Assembly: GCA_951640165.1 (NCBI GenBank)
Contig: OX621250.1
Span: 2,356,001-2,420,000, forward strand
Source: Pseudoips prasinana
Taxonomy: Eukaryota; Arthropoda; Insecta; Lepidoptera; Nolidae
Length of the DNA: 64,000 nucleotides
Direction of reading: 5' to 3'
The notes under the pieces are model-generated. The model had not been told where the DNA came from, did not search any database, and saw only the letters and a program-made list of their open reading frames with translations. The position numbers and the translations under genes were made by a program. Each line of letters starts with the position of its first letter. Position 1 is the stretch's first letter. Shown here one piece after another: positions 40,869 through 50,879 of this stretch.

Positions 40869-41311
40869 GAGGGCTACCGTTTTTGTGCTCACCAGTCAGC
40901 GCCACTGTCGCGGAAGGTCCACTATAGCTGATCAAAATCATTGTTATTGTGGACGCGACGAATGTCTTTACGAAACCTATGTAAACCCTTGAATGCAATA
41001 AATAAATTGAAATTGAAATTGAAAATTGAAAAATATTTAAAATCCTGTTAAAGTGTTTCATAAATAGCATGCCGCAGTGTTGTGCAGTCCCCGCACAACA
41101 CTGCGGCATGCTATTTTTTTAAATATTTATTACAGTCATCGAGCTGTTACTCATTTTGTAATTTATTTAGTTTTAAACCAAAATGTTTAGTTATAATCGC
41201 AGTTTTTATTAATAAACAGCGTAAACCGAACAAAAACAGTGTATTTTGACGTTTCGTAGACCTGCCGCGATGCTAGCGCCTCTAGCGGCAAATTGATACG
41301 CGGTAGCCCTC
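40869..41311. mobile_element. 443-bp DNA-transposon-like element with GAGGGCTACCG ends
   Basis: Inverted ends GAGGGCTACCG (40869-40879) and CGGTAGCCCTC (41301-41311), with weaker inverted similarity continuing inward over about 50 bp (CAGCGCCACTGTCGCGG against CCGCGATGCTAGCGCC). AT precedes and follows it, matching a 2-bp AT duplication when compared with the empty site in 30572-30863. It carries a (TTGAAA)n-like retroposon tail near 40996-41030 and a strong hairpin. A 2-bp AT duplication would fit the ISL2EU-type group, from memory only. Confidence 0.7.
41062..41116. repeat. Perfect 24-bp stem, 7-nt loop
   Basis: Left arm 41062-41085 and right arm 41093-41116 are exact reverse complements (core GCCGCAGTGTTGTGC / GCACAACACTGCGGC) around agtcccc. 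It lies within the 443-bp element. Confidence 0.92.
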
Positions 41312-41704
41312 ATTTTGCATGAATATTATAAAGCGGTCGGGTCAACACATGGGCTACATATTATCACGCTATCACCTACGGGGGAGGAGCTGGGATAATT
41401 TATAAAGTTTAACGCGGGTGAAACCACGGGGCACAGCTAGTAATTTATTAAGCCAACCGCGGGTGAAACCGTGAGGCACAGATTGTTAATAATAAATCTA
41501 TTCTCGAGTTGATTAATCAATCGAGTGGGTTCTCTAGAAGCAATATTTAGCGCCTAATAACTCACACAGTGTTGTAATTGATTGCGAGTTTGATTAGATT
41601 GTATAGTACTACGGTGTCTGCCTTTTTTTATTATTTGCCGAATGATTAAGTCACTAAGTTTGGCTTATTGAAAGGGATAAGCAAACTTATAGTTATAAGA
41701 GTTA

Positions 41705-41899
41705 TAATAATAATATTCTGGGACATTATCCAAACGCGGCCATCTGATCCCAAAGTAAGCAGAGTGTGTACGATGTAAACCAGATAACTGATATACTACA
41801 TATACTACTTTTCTTTTGTAAATACATACTCAGGACAAACAGACATGTTCATGCACACTAATATCTGTCCTGGATGGGAATTGAACCCACGACCTCTCT
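41705..41899 (-). repeat. SINE-B copy 5, truncated head
   Basis: Body GGCCATCTGATCCC, CCAGATAACTGATATAC and TGGGAATTGAACCCACGACC (B box with one change). The A-box part is cut off at 41900 by a palindromic element. Confidence 0.65.
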
Positions 41900-41903
41900 G
41901 GGA

Positions 41904-42063
41904 TTTAAGTACAGGGATTTGAAAAGTCAGTGACGCACCACTGACTTTTCTTGGATTTAAACTCACAAGACTAACGAGTAGACGTTGCCGCGTTGGACTG
42001 TGGGTGGAATCAGAATCTAGAGTTTAAATACTAGGCGCGCACCACTGACTTTTGTACTTAAAA
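41904..42063. repeat. Inverted-repeat element with TTTAAGTACA ends
   Basis: TTTAAGTACA (41904) and TGTACTTAAA (to 42063) are inverted, each followed inward by AAAAGTCAGTG. A second inner hairpin gaaaagtcagtg/cactgacttttc (41931-41954) makes the left arm self-complementary. No coding potential. Confidence 0.55.
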
Positions 42064-43036
42064 TGTGTAGTTGCACTGTTATGTAGTGTTGATAGTTTTT
42101 AAATTTAAATGTAAGTTATCCGTAATGTTTATTAAATACATTTCAATATATCCTATGATTTTAATATAAGATAATGATGGTCTATTCAATACAAGGGCTA
42201 TGCTCTTGTCGTTTCCTTCACTCTTCCCTATCTTCGGCAACTACCTTGACTTCTTGGTATGACCCTCAAGCACTTTCTCTTTGATTTGATCCATTTAAGT
42301 TATCCTCGGTCTGCCCCAACTCCTGCTTATCTCTACCTTTCCTTACAAGATATTTCTTATCAAAGTGTCGTCCCGTATCAAGTATCCCATCATGTTTCGT
42401 CTTTTACTCTCTATGGTGTTTTAAAATATATCTCTTTTCATCCGAACTTTGTTAAAGATAAAGTATTTTAACATGTACAACAGTACGAAATCAACCAAAT
42501 ATAATATAAAACCGTTACGTTATAGTTACGTAAACATATCTAAATATAAACCTGCAAAATTGGCAACATTATCTCTAATTAGCCCTTGGGATTTAACTTT
42601 TGTTTCTGTTGGCAACTGCGATGCAATGTACCAAAATAATTATGTGAAAAATGCACTTTATATAACGTACAGTCTTTCAATAATATAATAATATTTTGTA
42701 CAAGTCAGTGAACTACACCTATTTAAGGTACTGTTACTACGCCCTACCCTTTCGTTTTTGATGTATAAAGCTATTTCTGTAGAACCCCTAAAAGCCAAGT
42801 AAAAGCTGAACTCAAACTGCTGAAAATAATGGTTTAGTAAATCAGTCAAAAATAAAACGGTCAAATTATTACTGCCCATTTATTTTATCGAAAATTCAAA
42901 ATCGAAAATCGAAACAATTTTCGATTTTAGTAAGTAATAGCTTTTTCATACGTATGGCAGAATATTCCTTTATTCTTCTTTGCCTTGGACATAACAAATA
43001 AAAGATTGGGGAATTTATGGAATGATGAAATAATAT
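42064..43036. other. No recognised gene
   Basis: ORFs at 42259-42471, 42449-42688 and 42658-42879 have no motif. AAAATCGAAAA...TTTTCGATTTT at about 42908-42938 forms a hairpin. Confidence 0.35.
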
Positions 43037-43350
43037 TGAAAAAGGCATGCTGAGATGGTTTGGCCATTTAGAAAGGATGAATGAATGAAGATTGACAAAG
43101 GAGTATAACTGGCCTTTGTGAATGGGACAACCGGAAGGGGAAGACCACGTCGAACATTCTCTGACCAAATTGGAGATGTTCTCAAGAAAGGGCAGGTCAG
43201 AAGTACCCTAAACCGCCGAGCATGTATGAAGAATATAATGACAGTAATCGAGGCAAAAGAAGTATGCAAAGATCGTGACAAATGGAAATCCGTCGTCTCT
43301 GCCTACCCCTCTGGGAAACGGGCGTGAGTCTATGTATGTATATATGTATG
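43037..43350 (+). pseudogene. LINE-3 C-terminal fragment
   Basis: Plus-strand copy reading [50 protein letters not shown] and [18 protein letters not shown], with a small frame break before 43118, then the (ATGT)n tail. 5'-truncated by about 220 bp relative to 32248-32784. Confidence 0.75.
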
Positions 43351-43469
43351 AAATAATAATAAATAAATATCTTGGGACAACTAACACACTCCCATTTGAT
43401 CCCAAACTAGGCAAAGCATGTAGGTACTATGGCTACCAGTCAACTGATAAACATACTGATATAATATGT
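43351..43469 (-). repeat. SINE-C 3' fragment
   Basis: AATATCTTGGGACAACTAAC, CCCATTTGATCCCAAACTAG, GGCTACCAGTCAACTGATAA. The tRNA-like head is missing. It abuts the (ATGT)n tail of LINE-3. Confidence 0.65.
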
Positions 43470-43866
43470 TTAAAATTTGTCTGGTTGCCATAGTACGGAA
43501 GATATATATGAGCTCATTAGGCGGACGTTACTGAAAATATTTATACCATTATAAAACAAATATAATTATGTCTGTGTTGGCTGTTGCTCTGGTTTCTTGT
43601 TAACCACTTTTATTATCTAGAAGAATATACTTTACACTAGCATCGTATGTCTGTATAGTATTTTGTCGTTCATAATATTAGGATTCTAATTTTATAATAG
43701 TAATACGTATTTCGGCAATGGCGTCTCAGTGAATGTCGACGGGGACTAGCCAACTACGCAGGACATGATTATTATAGTACACAAGCATGCGCAAACGCAA
43801 CTGCACTCCCTTTACTCTCATAAACCGATGAGATCGCAAACCGACAGGATGGTTAATGGTCAAGGT
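43470..43866. other. No gene; eroded SINE-like piece
   Basis: GGACTAGCCAACTACGCAGG, ACATGATTATTATAGT and CAAGCATGCGCAAACGC at 43738-43800 resemble the minus strand of a SINE-D tail. Not assignable with certainty. Confidence 0.35.
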
Positions 43867-44400
43867 ATGAAATGAAATGAAATAATGAAATTTATTCAGC
43901 ACTTGGGTATTAACATACACTTGTACTTGTCAAGTTCACAATGCAGTACATAAACATAGTCGAATACAGTATAAAAATTACAAAAAATTAATTAGTCCAT
44001 CCGTGCGGTCTGTTTTATCAGATATATTTCTTAAATCCTAAAATAAATAACAAGTTACTAATCTATTATTTTGAAATTTAGTTGTACAATATTAAAATTA
44101 AAGAATTGAAGGCAATGAGCATTTGGCTAGCGCAGAAGGCTCTTAACCAGTAGCTTAAATTAAACGACTAATACCCGAGGCCATCCTTTTGGGGTTCGGG
44201 CCACAGCTCAGGGGGCCGCTGAAGCAAAAGGATAGAATTCTAAGAGAGGGTGTGATCAGTTGCACGGGATCACCGATGACGCGTTAAGGGGCCAAAGCGA
44301 TCCTCGCCGCTGAGGAGCCTACCCTAGCTTACCTGCGGCTTTCTCTAGCTACCTAGGTGGACGACCCGGAGAAGGAAGCCACAAAGAAACTCCGGGCTTG
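43867..44400 (-). repeat. LINE-11 3' end, longest copy
   Basis: Same content as 21323-21800 with an additional ACCGCACGGATGGACTAATT block (minus) shared with 14893-15166. Ends GTGCTGAATAAATTTCATTA on the minus strand. Confidence 0.65.
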
Positions 44401-44459
44401 GTATGTTAATGACACAATTTGTCCCGCCTTGCAGTTGCTAGGATTTTGAGTGGATACTA

Positions 44460-44493
44460 CTTCGATCAATAATAGTACTATTATTGATCGAAG
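44460..44493. repeat. Perfect 34-bp palindrome flanked by 9-bp direct repeats
   Basis: cttcgatcaataatagt followed immediately by its reverse complement. ggatactac stands at both edges (44452-44460, 44494-44502). Confidence 0.93.
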
Positions 44494-44583
44494 GGATACT
44501 ACAAGACTTTTTTTGAAGTCGGTTGAAAAAGTAAATCAAGTATAATATAACCTGTTGTAAAGTAGTACGCAGAAAAAGTAGCT

Positions 44584-44690
44584 TTCATGAACCGGAAGAT
44601 GCAGCGTGGGCATGCCTCCTACAAGATGGACCGATGATCTTGTAAGAGTCGCTCGCTGGAAAGATGCGAGTAGCACAAGTCTGGTAATTG
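44584..44690 (+). repeat. RTE 3' coding fragment
   Basis: AACCGGAAGATGCAGCGTGG, CTACAAGATGGACCGATGAT, CTTGTAAGAGTCGCTCG match the end of the RTE ORF. The TGATGATG tail is absent. Confidence 0.6.
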
Positions 44691-45691
44691 CTGAGTAAAC
44701 GTATTGGAACATTCTTCTATTTTGTGCATGAACCAATTATGTAAGCGACCTCAAAAGGAAGTTGTTTTATTTTAAGTACCATATATGTATTACTCGATAT
44801 CTCCGTTGTTTCTGAACTAATTTTGATATTAAATTTCAATTTTAAATCGATAGCGAGTGATCCGATCCTCGTGGGACCGTCTAAAATAAAAGGTGAAGTG
44901 AGCATTATGATTCTAAGCAGTAATTATTAGAATTATAACCTTAAAAATGAGAAAAAATATTTTTTAAACTACCGGTAATTAATGTCTGGTTATCAAATCT
45001 GGTGACTTGAAACATAAAAAAACGTTATAAAAGACAGCGGACCTATCGGAATTTCCGTCCTGATGATAATATGTAGTATCGGGGTTATAGAGTTTAGGAG
45101 AGTGTGAGGTCAATATGAGTATGGAACGTCGCTATTCTATCATTGTAGAGTCTTAGGTTAAATAGAGACTGAGTATGTTACGAGTACGTATGATTTTAGT
45201 ATTCCTTCTCATACGTGTGAAAGAGAGCGAGACAGTATCGGCAGCAGGGATTTCTATTGCGACATTATGATTGGGTACAAAATACGTTTTAATTTAACAG
45301 CTCAACGCATAGAACGTGAACTTGTCAGTTGTCAGTAATCCTTCCAACTCAAGTGCCAAGTAATTTCGGTCAAATTTGGCGAGACACCTCTGTTATGAAA
45401 ATAGACCCACTACACATATGAAAATAGATATCTATATGAATTTGTTTTTACAGAGTTAAACAGATACAAGGTTTTTTTAATTAGTATACCGTCCAAAGAG
45501 GTTGGTTCTGCCACTAACAGTAGACCCTATTTATAGATAATGGCATTAGTATACCATTTACCAGGCTCTAAATCACTTTTTTATAAATTAAGTTTAATCA
45601 GCAATTATGGCTACATTTGCTGTGTCACTGGCGGTAAAAAATATTACCATCTCGTCGTGACGTAGTAGTCGTCTGGATGAATATCTAGCAG
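44691..45691. other. No recognised gene
   Basis: One kilobase of AT-rich sequence without a supported gene or repeat family. Confidence 0.4.
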
Positions 45692-45699
45692 AGAACCCT

Positions 45700-46127
45700 T
45701 TCTTTTTTTTTATTAGGCAGGGGGAATGCCTACGCATGCCACCCGCAAAAAGTGTCTACGGGTGGCTATGTCGGACTCGCACTGACTAAACCTACCTACC
45801 GTGGACTTCACTTGGCACCTGAATGGGGGAGCCCCGGGAACGCTGGTATGCTGCTGCGGTGCCCCCCTTTTGCGCCATGTCCCAGATGTTCGGGACACGT
45901 GCTCTGAGAGGGCTCTGGTTGGCTCTCCCTATTTGCCTTTTCTGCCAGTTCGGCACAGCGACTGCGCCACAAACATATCGCTGACTTTCCGGAGCTGCTT
46001 GCAAGTAGCGGCTGTAAAGGACACTTTACAGCCACCGCAGCCCTGAGGGGAGTTGGGCTACCAGCTACCGCCGCCGCCCCGACGTCTCCTCCGTCTGTGA
46101 ATGGGATCGGCCCGTTCCCGATCCCAC
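45700..46127 (-). mobile_element. R1-clade LINE 3' UTR, 5'-truncated
   Basis: Matches the 3' part of 16105-16985 (CCACCCGCAAAAAGTGTCT, CCCCCCTTTTGCGCCATGTC, GGCACAGCGACTGCGCCACA) with a poly(A) run on the minus strand. An 8-bp repeat, agaaccct, flanks it at 45692-45699 and 46128-46135. Confidence 0.75.
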
Positions 46128-46138
46128 AGAACCCTAGT

Positions 46139-46260
46139 GTCATAGTTTGTTCAAGCCGCCCAGTAGGCCCCTGACTGTTGTGTAACAACTATCACTTAGA
46201 CCGACAGTATAACGTAGCCTCAGAAGCACGGAGACGCTTAGCAATTAAACCACTTTGATG
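46139..46260 (+). repeat. REP-G copy
   Basis: GTTTGTTCAAGCCGCCCAGT, GGCCCCTGACTGTTGTGTAA, CCGACAGTATAACGTAGCC, GAAGCACGGAGACGC, AATTAAACCACTTTGATGAT. Confidence 0.6.
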
Positions 46261-46261
46261 A

Positions 46262-46745
46262 TCACAACGTAACATCTTCTCGTCCATAATACCGCAGTGT
46301 CTCAAGTCGAAAGTGTTCGACCAGTGTGTGTTGCCAGTGATGACTTACGGAACAGAGACGTGGTCGCTCACTATGGGCCTTATTAGAAGGCTCAAGGTCA
46401 CCCAAAGAGCAATGGAGAGGGCTATGCTCGGAGTTTCCCTGCGGGATCGAATCAGAAATGTCGAATGCCGCAGGCGAAACAAAGTCCGAAGAATTGCTAA
46501 ACTGAAGTGGCAGTGGGCGGGGCACATAGCTCGTAGAACCGACTGCCGTTGGGGCAGAAAGGTTCTCGAGTGGCGACCACGAACCGGAAGACGCAGCGTG
46601 GGCAGGCCCCCTACAAGATGGACCGATGATCTTGTGCGGGTCGCTGGAAACTGCTGAATGCGAATAGCGCAAGACCGGCAATTGTGGAGATCTTTGGGGG
46701 AGGCCTTTGTCCTGTAGTGGACGTCTTTCGGCTGATATGATGATG
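46262..46745 (+). pseudogene. RTE LINE, 5'-truncated copy
   Basis: Plus-strand 3' end of the RTE: reading VFDQCVLPVMTYGTETWSL, GLIRRLKVTQRAMERAMLGV, RDRIRNVE, then an in-frame loss of a few codons (VTDIA) and KLKWQWAGHIAR, GRPPTRWTDDLVRVAGNC before a stop. The 3' UTR ends TTTCGGCTGATATGATGATG. It retains the C-terminus that is frameshifted in the full-length copy. Confidence 0.85.
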
Positions 46746-46867
46746 ATAATTAGTTTACTATTATAATTAGTTTTTAGTATACCTTTTTAATTATCTCTTT
46801 TGTTCTTTTTTTTACCTATGTTGGTACCACACTTTGTTGCACCATCCCCGGCATTTTTACACATTTA

Positions 46868-47012
46868 AATCCTATCCATCCAAAGGTTGTCTGGAAGAAA
46901 TCGCTTTATGCGATAAGACCGCCCATTGTACATTATAATTAATGTTTCATTGTTAAATGTTCTTATATTTTTTTTTGTGTACAATAAAGTGTATTTTATT
47001 TATTTTATTATT
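46868..47012 (+). repeat. LINE-8 3' end
   Basis: CTATCCATCCAAAGGTTGTC, GAAGAAATCGCTTTATGCGA, GACCGCCCATTGTACA, then GTACAATAAAGTG (polyadenylation signal) and a (TTTTA)n tail. Confidence 0.65.
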
Positions 47013-47523
47013 TATAATGATCACTCTTCTATAGACAGACTGATCTGTAAGAGAAAGCAATTGGCTGTCCTCATCCATCTTTCGGCTGCTGGCACAATCA
47101 TGATGATGATTTCTGATAATACTGTTAAATGTGACAATACTGTCAACTGTGATAATCCTGTCAGCCATACCGACTATTGAGAAATAAAAATCTATAAACT
47201 GCAATATAAAATGAAACTCGAGTGACAAAGACACAGCGTATCTTAAGCTGTTTAATGTCGCAATATGTTTTCTCTCGCCGCCGTAAAATACTTTCCAATG
47301 ATACGAAAACCGAGCTCTAAATGCAACACGAATCAAAATAACCATTTTTCATTCATGACAAAATCCACTATCTTTCTACTGAATTTTCCAACAAAAAGAC
47401 ACGTATTTCTGACGTCCAAAGTTTGGCACTGCGCCAGAGTTGAATCTCTTAATTTATCTTATACCTTTTTCGTTCAGTTAACTATGTAACAGTTATAATG
47501 AAATATAAATTGAGATAAGATTC
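47013..47523. other. No recognised gene
   Basis: Short tandem-like motifs (ACTGTTAAATGTGACAATAC, TGTCAACTGTGATAATCCTG) at 47118-47160; otherwise unassigned. Confidence 0.35.
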
Positions 47524-47629
47524 ATACATACATAGACTCACGCCTGTTTCCCAGAGGGGTAGGCAGAGACAACGGATTTCCACTTGTCACGATCTTTGCA
47601 CACCTCTTTTGCCTCGTTTACTGTCATTA
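47524..47629 (-). repeat. LINE-3 3' tail
   Basis: ATACATACATAGACTCACGC, TTCCCAGAGGGGTAGGCAG, CTTTTGCCTCG. Last 100 bp of LINE-3 in minus orientation, directly abutting a HEL element. Confidence 0.7.
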
Positions 47630-47631
47630 TA

Positions 47632-47827
47632 TCACACTAATATTATAAAGGCGAAAGTTTGTGAGTGTGTGACTGTGCGTGTGTGTGTGTATGTTTGTTA
47701 CTTATTCATGTCTAAACAGCTGGAGCGATTTTAATAAAATTTGTTAAGGAGATAGCTGACACCCTGGATTAACAGATAGGCTATAATTTATAAAATTTAA
47801 CGCGGGTAGAACCGCGGGGCACGGCTA
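47632..47827 (+). mobile_element. HEL element
   Basis: A|TCACACTAATATTATAAAGG start; hairpin CGCGGGTAGAACCGCG; the end is CGGGGCACGGCTAT, so the terminal CTAG has a point change. Contains a (GT)n run. Confidence 0.75.
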
Positions 47828-47954
47828 TTTATTCATAATGCTCGCCGGATGAGATAAGATACTATTATTTATTCGTCAGAAACATGGTTACAAAAATAAC
47901 AATTAAAATACACAGCACAATATTATATGATAATTACTTTACTTTATCGTATGG

Positions 47955-48115
47955 ACAGTGCAGTGGTTAGTGGTTACCCAGGTGTCAGAGTTGTTCAAGC
48001 CGCCCAGTAGGCTGACATGGCTTAACAACTCATTAACGGCAAAAATCGTCATCTCAACGTGCCGTCCTAAGCACGAAGCCGCTAATAAATTAAACCTTTT
48101 TGACTGTCACCCATC
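47955..48115 (+). repeat. REP-G copy
   Basis: AGTGGTTACCCAGGTGTCAG, TTGTTCAAGCCGCCCAGTAG, GCTGACATGGCTTAACAACT, CTCAACGTGCCGTCC, AAGCACGAAGCCGC and TCACCCATCAATAG. Confidence 0.6.
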
Positions 48116-48169
48116 AATAGACAGACCACGTGTATAGGTGCTTTACGTCGTACTTACGAACCGGTGAAC

Positions 48170-48338
48170 GCATCTGGCTGGGAGCGCCTCTCAGCCAGTT
48201 GGGCTTGCTGGCAGCTGTGAGTGTCGCTGGTAGCCGCTGGATGCCGGGAGCGCAAGACCGGCAATTGTGAGAACTTTGGGGGGAATATCTCCAGCAGTCC
48301 CCATTGTCTTTCGGCTGATGTGATGATGATAATATTAA
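48170..48338 (+). repeat. RTE 3' end, diverged copy
   Basis: GCGCAAGACCGGCAATTGTG, AGAACTTTGGGGGGAATATC, CCAGCAGT and TCTTTCGGCTGATGTGATGA. The upstream part is strongly diverged. Confidence 0.55.
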
Positions 48339-48627
48339 ATAAATAAATAAATAATACGACTTTAACATTTTGGCAAACAACAAATAAATATAGCGACGTG
48401 TTGTTTTTTGAATTTTACGATTTTCAACGACGTTTTTATGTATGTGTGCGTTAGTTTACGATTATTTTATAAAGCCAATAAAAATTCGGAATGGCAGTTG
48501 ATAAAATAATATGGGTCGTTTTTGCTTGTTTAGTTATCCCTTTGAAATAAACATTGGTGTTTATCATTCCACTAGGAAAATATGTCTTTTAGGTGGTACT
48601 TTTTGGAGTTGGAATATTCTCCATTGC
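48339..48627. other. No recognised gene
   Basis: Begins with an (AATA)n run following the RTE tail; rest unassigned. Confidence 0.35.
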
Positions 48628-48868
48628 TTCATCATCATCAGCCCGATATCGTCCACAGCTGGACATAGTCCTCCACAAAAGGTTACTTTAATGTTGCAAT
48701 TTAGAGGGGTTTGCCGTAATCAACGAGCTTGGCAAGCAAGTTAGCGACCGCAATTAGGTGGTAGCTAGTACACAGGAGGCGCTGCTGCCAGATTATCTGG
48801 TGTATCCTTTAGTCCCCTTTCATGACACCCACGGGGTGGTAAGTGGTATCTACCATGTACGGTGAATA
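48628..48868 (-). mobile_element. RTE-N copy, left half of an inverted pair
   Basis: 3' tail CATCATCATCAGCCCGATAT at the left, body GGGGTTTGCCGTAATCAACG, GCTTGGCAAGCAAGTTAGCG, and the head CACCCACGGGGTGGTAAGTG to the right. Rather diverged. Confidence 0.6.
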
Positions 48869-49072
48869 TGAAGAATATCACCCCCCATCCCGTGGGGGGG
48901 CGTAGAAGTCGTCCCGAAGAAATACCTACCGGATAACGCGTAGCAGCGTCTCTCTTTGAACTATGATAATCATACTTGCCGCGATTGTCAACTTGCCTAT
49001 CAAGTGTGGCGATTATGGCATATCCTCTCATTTTTAAAGAAAGCTTTTGTCCAGCGGTGGTCATCATATAGC
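48869..49072 (+). mobile_element. RTE-N copy, right half of an inverted pair
   Basis: Head AAGAATATCACCCCCCATCC, CGTGGGGGGGCGTAGAAGTC, GGCGATTATGGCATATCCTC, then AAGCTTTTGTCCAGCGGTGG without the repeated ATG tail. It is arranged head to head with 48628-48868. Confidence 0.65.
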
Positions 49073-49266
49073 TAAATACAGAAATTCATGGTAAGATGCA
49101 CTTGGGGTTTTCATTAACACTTTCGCAGCCACGCCATGAACCCGGTAGTCGGGTGCTGGGCATGATAGTGTCTTCTATAGCCATATGTAGCATCGACTCA
49201 AGAGGCGAGTTGTGAGCATGGTGAACTATCGTTCAACCCAGTAGACGGGTGGTGGGCACCAAAAGT

Positions 49267-49454
49267 GTTAATATTATAAATGCTAAAGTTTGTGAGCATG
49301 GATGTATAGATGTATGGATATTTATTACTCTTTCGTGAAAACACTACCGAACGGATTTTGATCAAAACTTTGTAGTAATAGAGCTTATATACCCGAATAA
49401 TACATGGGCTGTAGTTCATTAAATTTACACGGGAAAACCGCCAGGCACAGCTAG
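49267..49454 (+). mobile_element. HEL element
   Basis: TTAATATTATAAATGC near the start, AACGGATTTTGATCAAAACT in the body, CCGCCAGGCACAGCTAG at the end. The 5' TC is changed. Confidence 0.7.
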
Positions 49455-49523
49455 TATGTTATAAATGTTATAATTGTATAAGTGAATTGTTTCGGTTCAA
49501 CTATAAAATCTTATGAATAAAGG

Positions 49524-49654
49524 GCAGCACGTCCAGCTATCCCAATCTGTCAAATTTCTTTTATAGATTTTCAACTTTATCACATAAGGAACTAAGTTCA
49601 CTTTCTATTTGAAATTTAACAGATTGGGATAGCTTGATGTGCTGGCTTCTGTAC
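49524..49654. mobile_element. MITE-M copy 2
   Basis: Left end GCAGCACGTCCAGCTATCCC, right end (reversed) GCCAGCACATCAAGCTATCC; the middle TTTTATAGATTTTCAACTTT is the intact version of the site interrupted by SINE-A in copy 3. Confidence 0.8.
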
Positions 49655-49689
49655 GTTGAGTTGATACGTAATATCATATAAACATACAA

Positions 49690-49835
49690 ATATCATAAGG
49701 TCTGGAACAGCTTGCCAACTCGCAATGATGCCACATCCGGTCGGCTTTCAGTTCATTATCAACAAATCTCTCTTTGCTCTAATTAAATCCCGTTCTCGTA
49801 ACTACCTCGTCTTCTAATTATTCCACATAGTTGCT
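49690..49835 (+). pseudogene. LINE C-terminal shred
   Basis: One frame reads KVWNSLPTRNDATSGRLS, the WNSLP motif seen near the end of CR1/Jockey-type reverse transcriptases. Short and diverged; low certainty. Confidence 0.3.
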
Positions 49836-49872
49836 TATTATAAATAAGTACAGTTGCTGCCATGATTCTATA

Positions 49873-50057
49873 TCAAACTAATATTATAAAGGCGAAAGTT
49901 TGTGAGTGTGTGAGTGAGTATGTTTATTACTTCTTCAAGCTAATATTACCGAACGGCTTATGATGAAACTTTGTAGTAAAATTGCTTATATTTATGTATA
50001 ACACATAGGCTATAATTTATAAACATTAACGCGAGTAAAATCGCGGGGTACAGCTAG
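49873..50057 (+). mobile_element. HEL element (185 bp)
   Basis: A|TCAAACTAATATTATAAAGG start and GCGGGGTACAGCTAG|T end. Carries GAGTGTGTGAGTGAGTATG. Confidence 0.8.
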
Positions 50058-50089
50058 TTGATAATAATCTTGCTTTCTTTTTCGTGTGA

Positions 50090-50245
50090 GCAGTGGTTAC
50101 TCTTGTGGCTGAGTTTGAAGGCCTCTGACATGGCTTAACGACTGTTGTCTATAGACAACAGTCGAGACCGACAGCTTTACGTGGCCTCCGAAGAAGGGAG
50201 ACGCCCAGAATTTAAACCAATTTAACGATCACCTATCAATGGATT
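50090..50245 (+). repeat. REP-G copy with perfect palindrome
   Basis: Best REP-G copy: AGCAGTGGTTACTCTTGTGG, GGCCTCTGACATGGCTTAAC, the 26-bp palindrome at 50139-50164, GACCGACAGCTTTACGTGG, CACCTATCAATGGATTC. Confidence 0.65.
50139..50164. repeat. Perfect 26-bp palindrome
   Basis: cgactgttgtcta followed by its exact reverse complement, in the middle of REP-G. The matching part of 30985-31128 is still an imperfect hairpin, which suggests the structure belongs to the family. Confidence 0.92.
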
Positions 50246-50879
50246 CCTTTACCCCGCCGATCACTTGTGGACCGATGACTTCAATTGGTAGTACTGAACT
50301 CCTTAATAATAATGTCCTGCTTGTCGATATTCACCCGTGGCGGCCAGTTTCTACGGAGAGAAACCATCTACGCGAGCATATAGTACAGGTGTACTCTCTA
50401 TTCTTATTCTACCATGTCAGTAAAGGACTTTACGGCCAACATGTTGGTACTTACTTACTTAACATATGGGCAATGGTTACCCTAGTGTCAGGGTTGTTCA
50501 AGCCGCCCAGTATAGCTTTGACATGGACTTAGACTATATTAGGATAGGGGTTATTACACCACTAAAGAGTATATCAATGACAAAGACGTCTGGCTCTCTC
50601 CTATATCTGCCTACCTGCGCATTGCTCGCTGGAGATCTTGTAGCCAAATAGACATGACTGATCTGCTGAGTTACGTGAACTATCTGTAATATAATTGCTA
50701 TCATATACTTAATTTAAAGTTATTTACTCTGTCTTAGACAACCTTCAGACAATCGATCGAGCATATATTGTAATTGCCTACTAAATAATTACTCTAAGTG
50801 GACTAAATCCCGAGTTTATGCCCGCTTGAGTATGTTTCGCCGGACCGTCTCAACTGAGTCGTGTTGAGTTTGTTTCGTT
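50246..50879. other. No gene; contains a REP-G start at 50462-50525
   Basis: CATATGGGCAATGGTTACCC, TAGTGTCAGGGTTGTTCAAG, CCGCCCAGTATAGC is the left part of REP-G. ORFs at 50239-50532 and 50466-50651 have no motif. Confidence 0.4.

Larger units (their letters stand above)
40681..41440 (+). mobile_element. HEL element (inner, longer subtype)
   Basis: A|TCGTAGGAAAGTCAAAACTG at the 5' end, GGGGCACAGCTAG|T at the 3' end. Compared with 30572-30863, it contains a further 443-bp insertion at 40869-41311 and a small expansion of CTGTTTATCTGCTTGT. Confidence 0.85.
40549..41485 (+). mobile_element. HEL element (outer), host of a nested insertion
   Basis: It starts A|TCCTACTAATATTATAAA at 40549 and its decayed 3' end (CCGCGGGTGAAACCGTGAGG, CACAGATTG) lies at 41441-41485. 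The inner HEL (40681-41440) is inserted between an A and a T. Confidence 0.75.
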
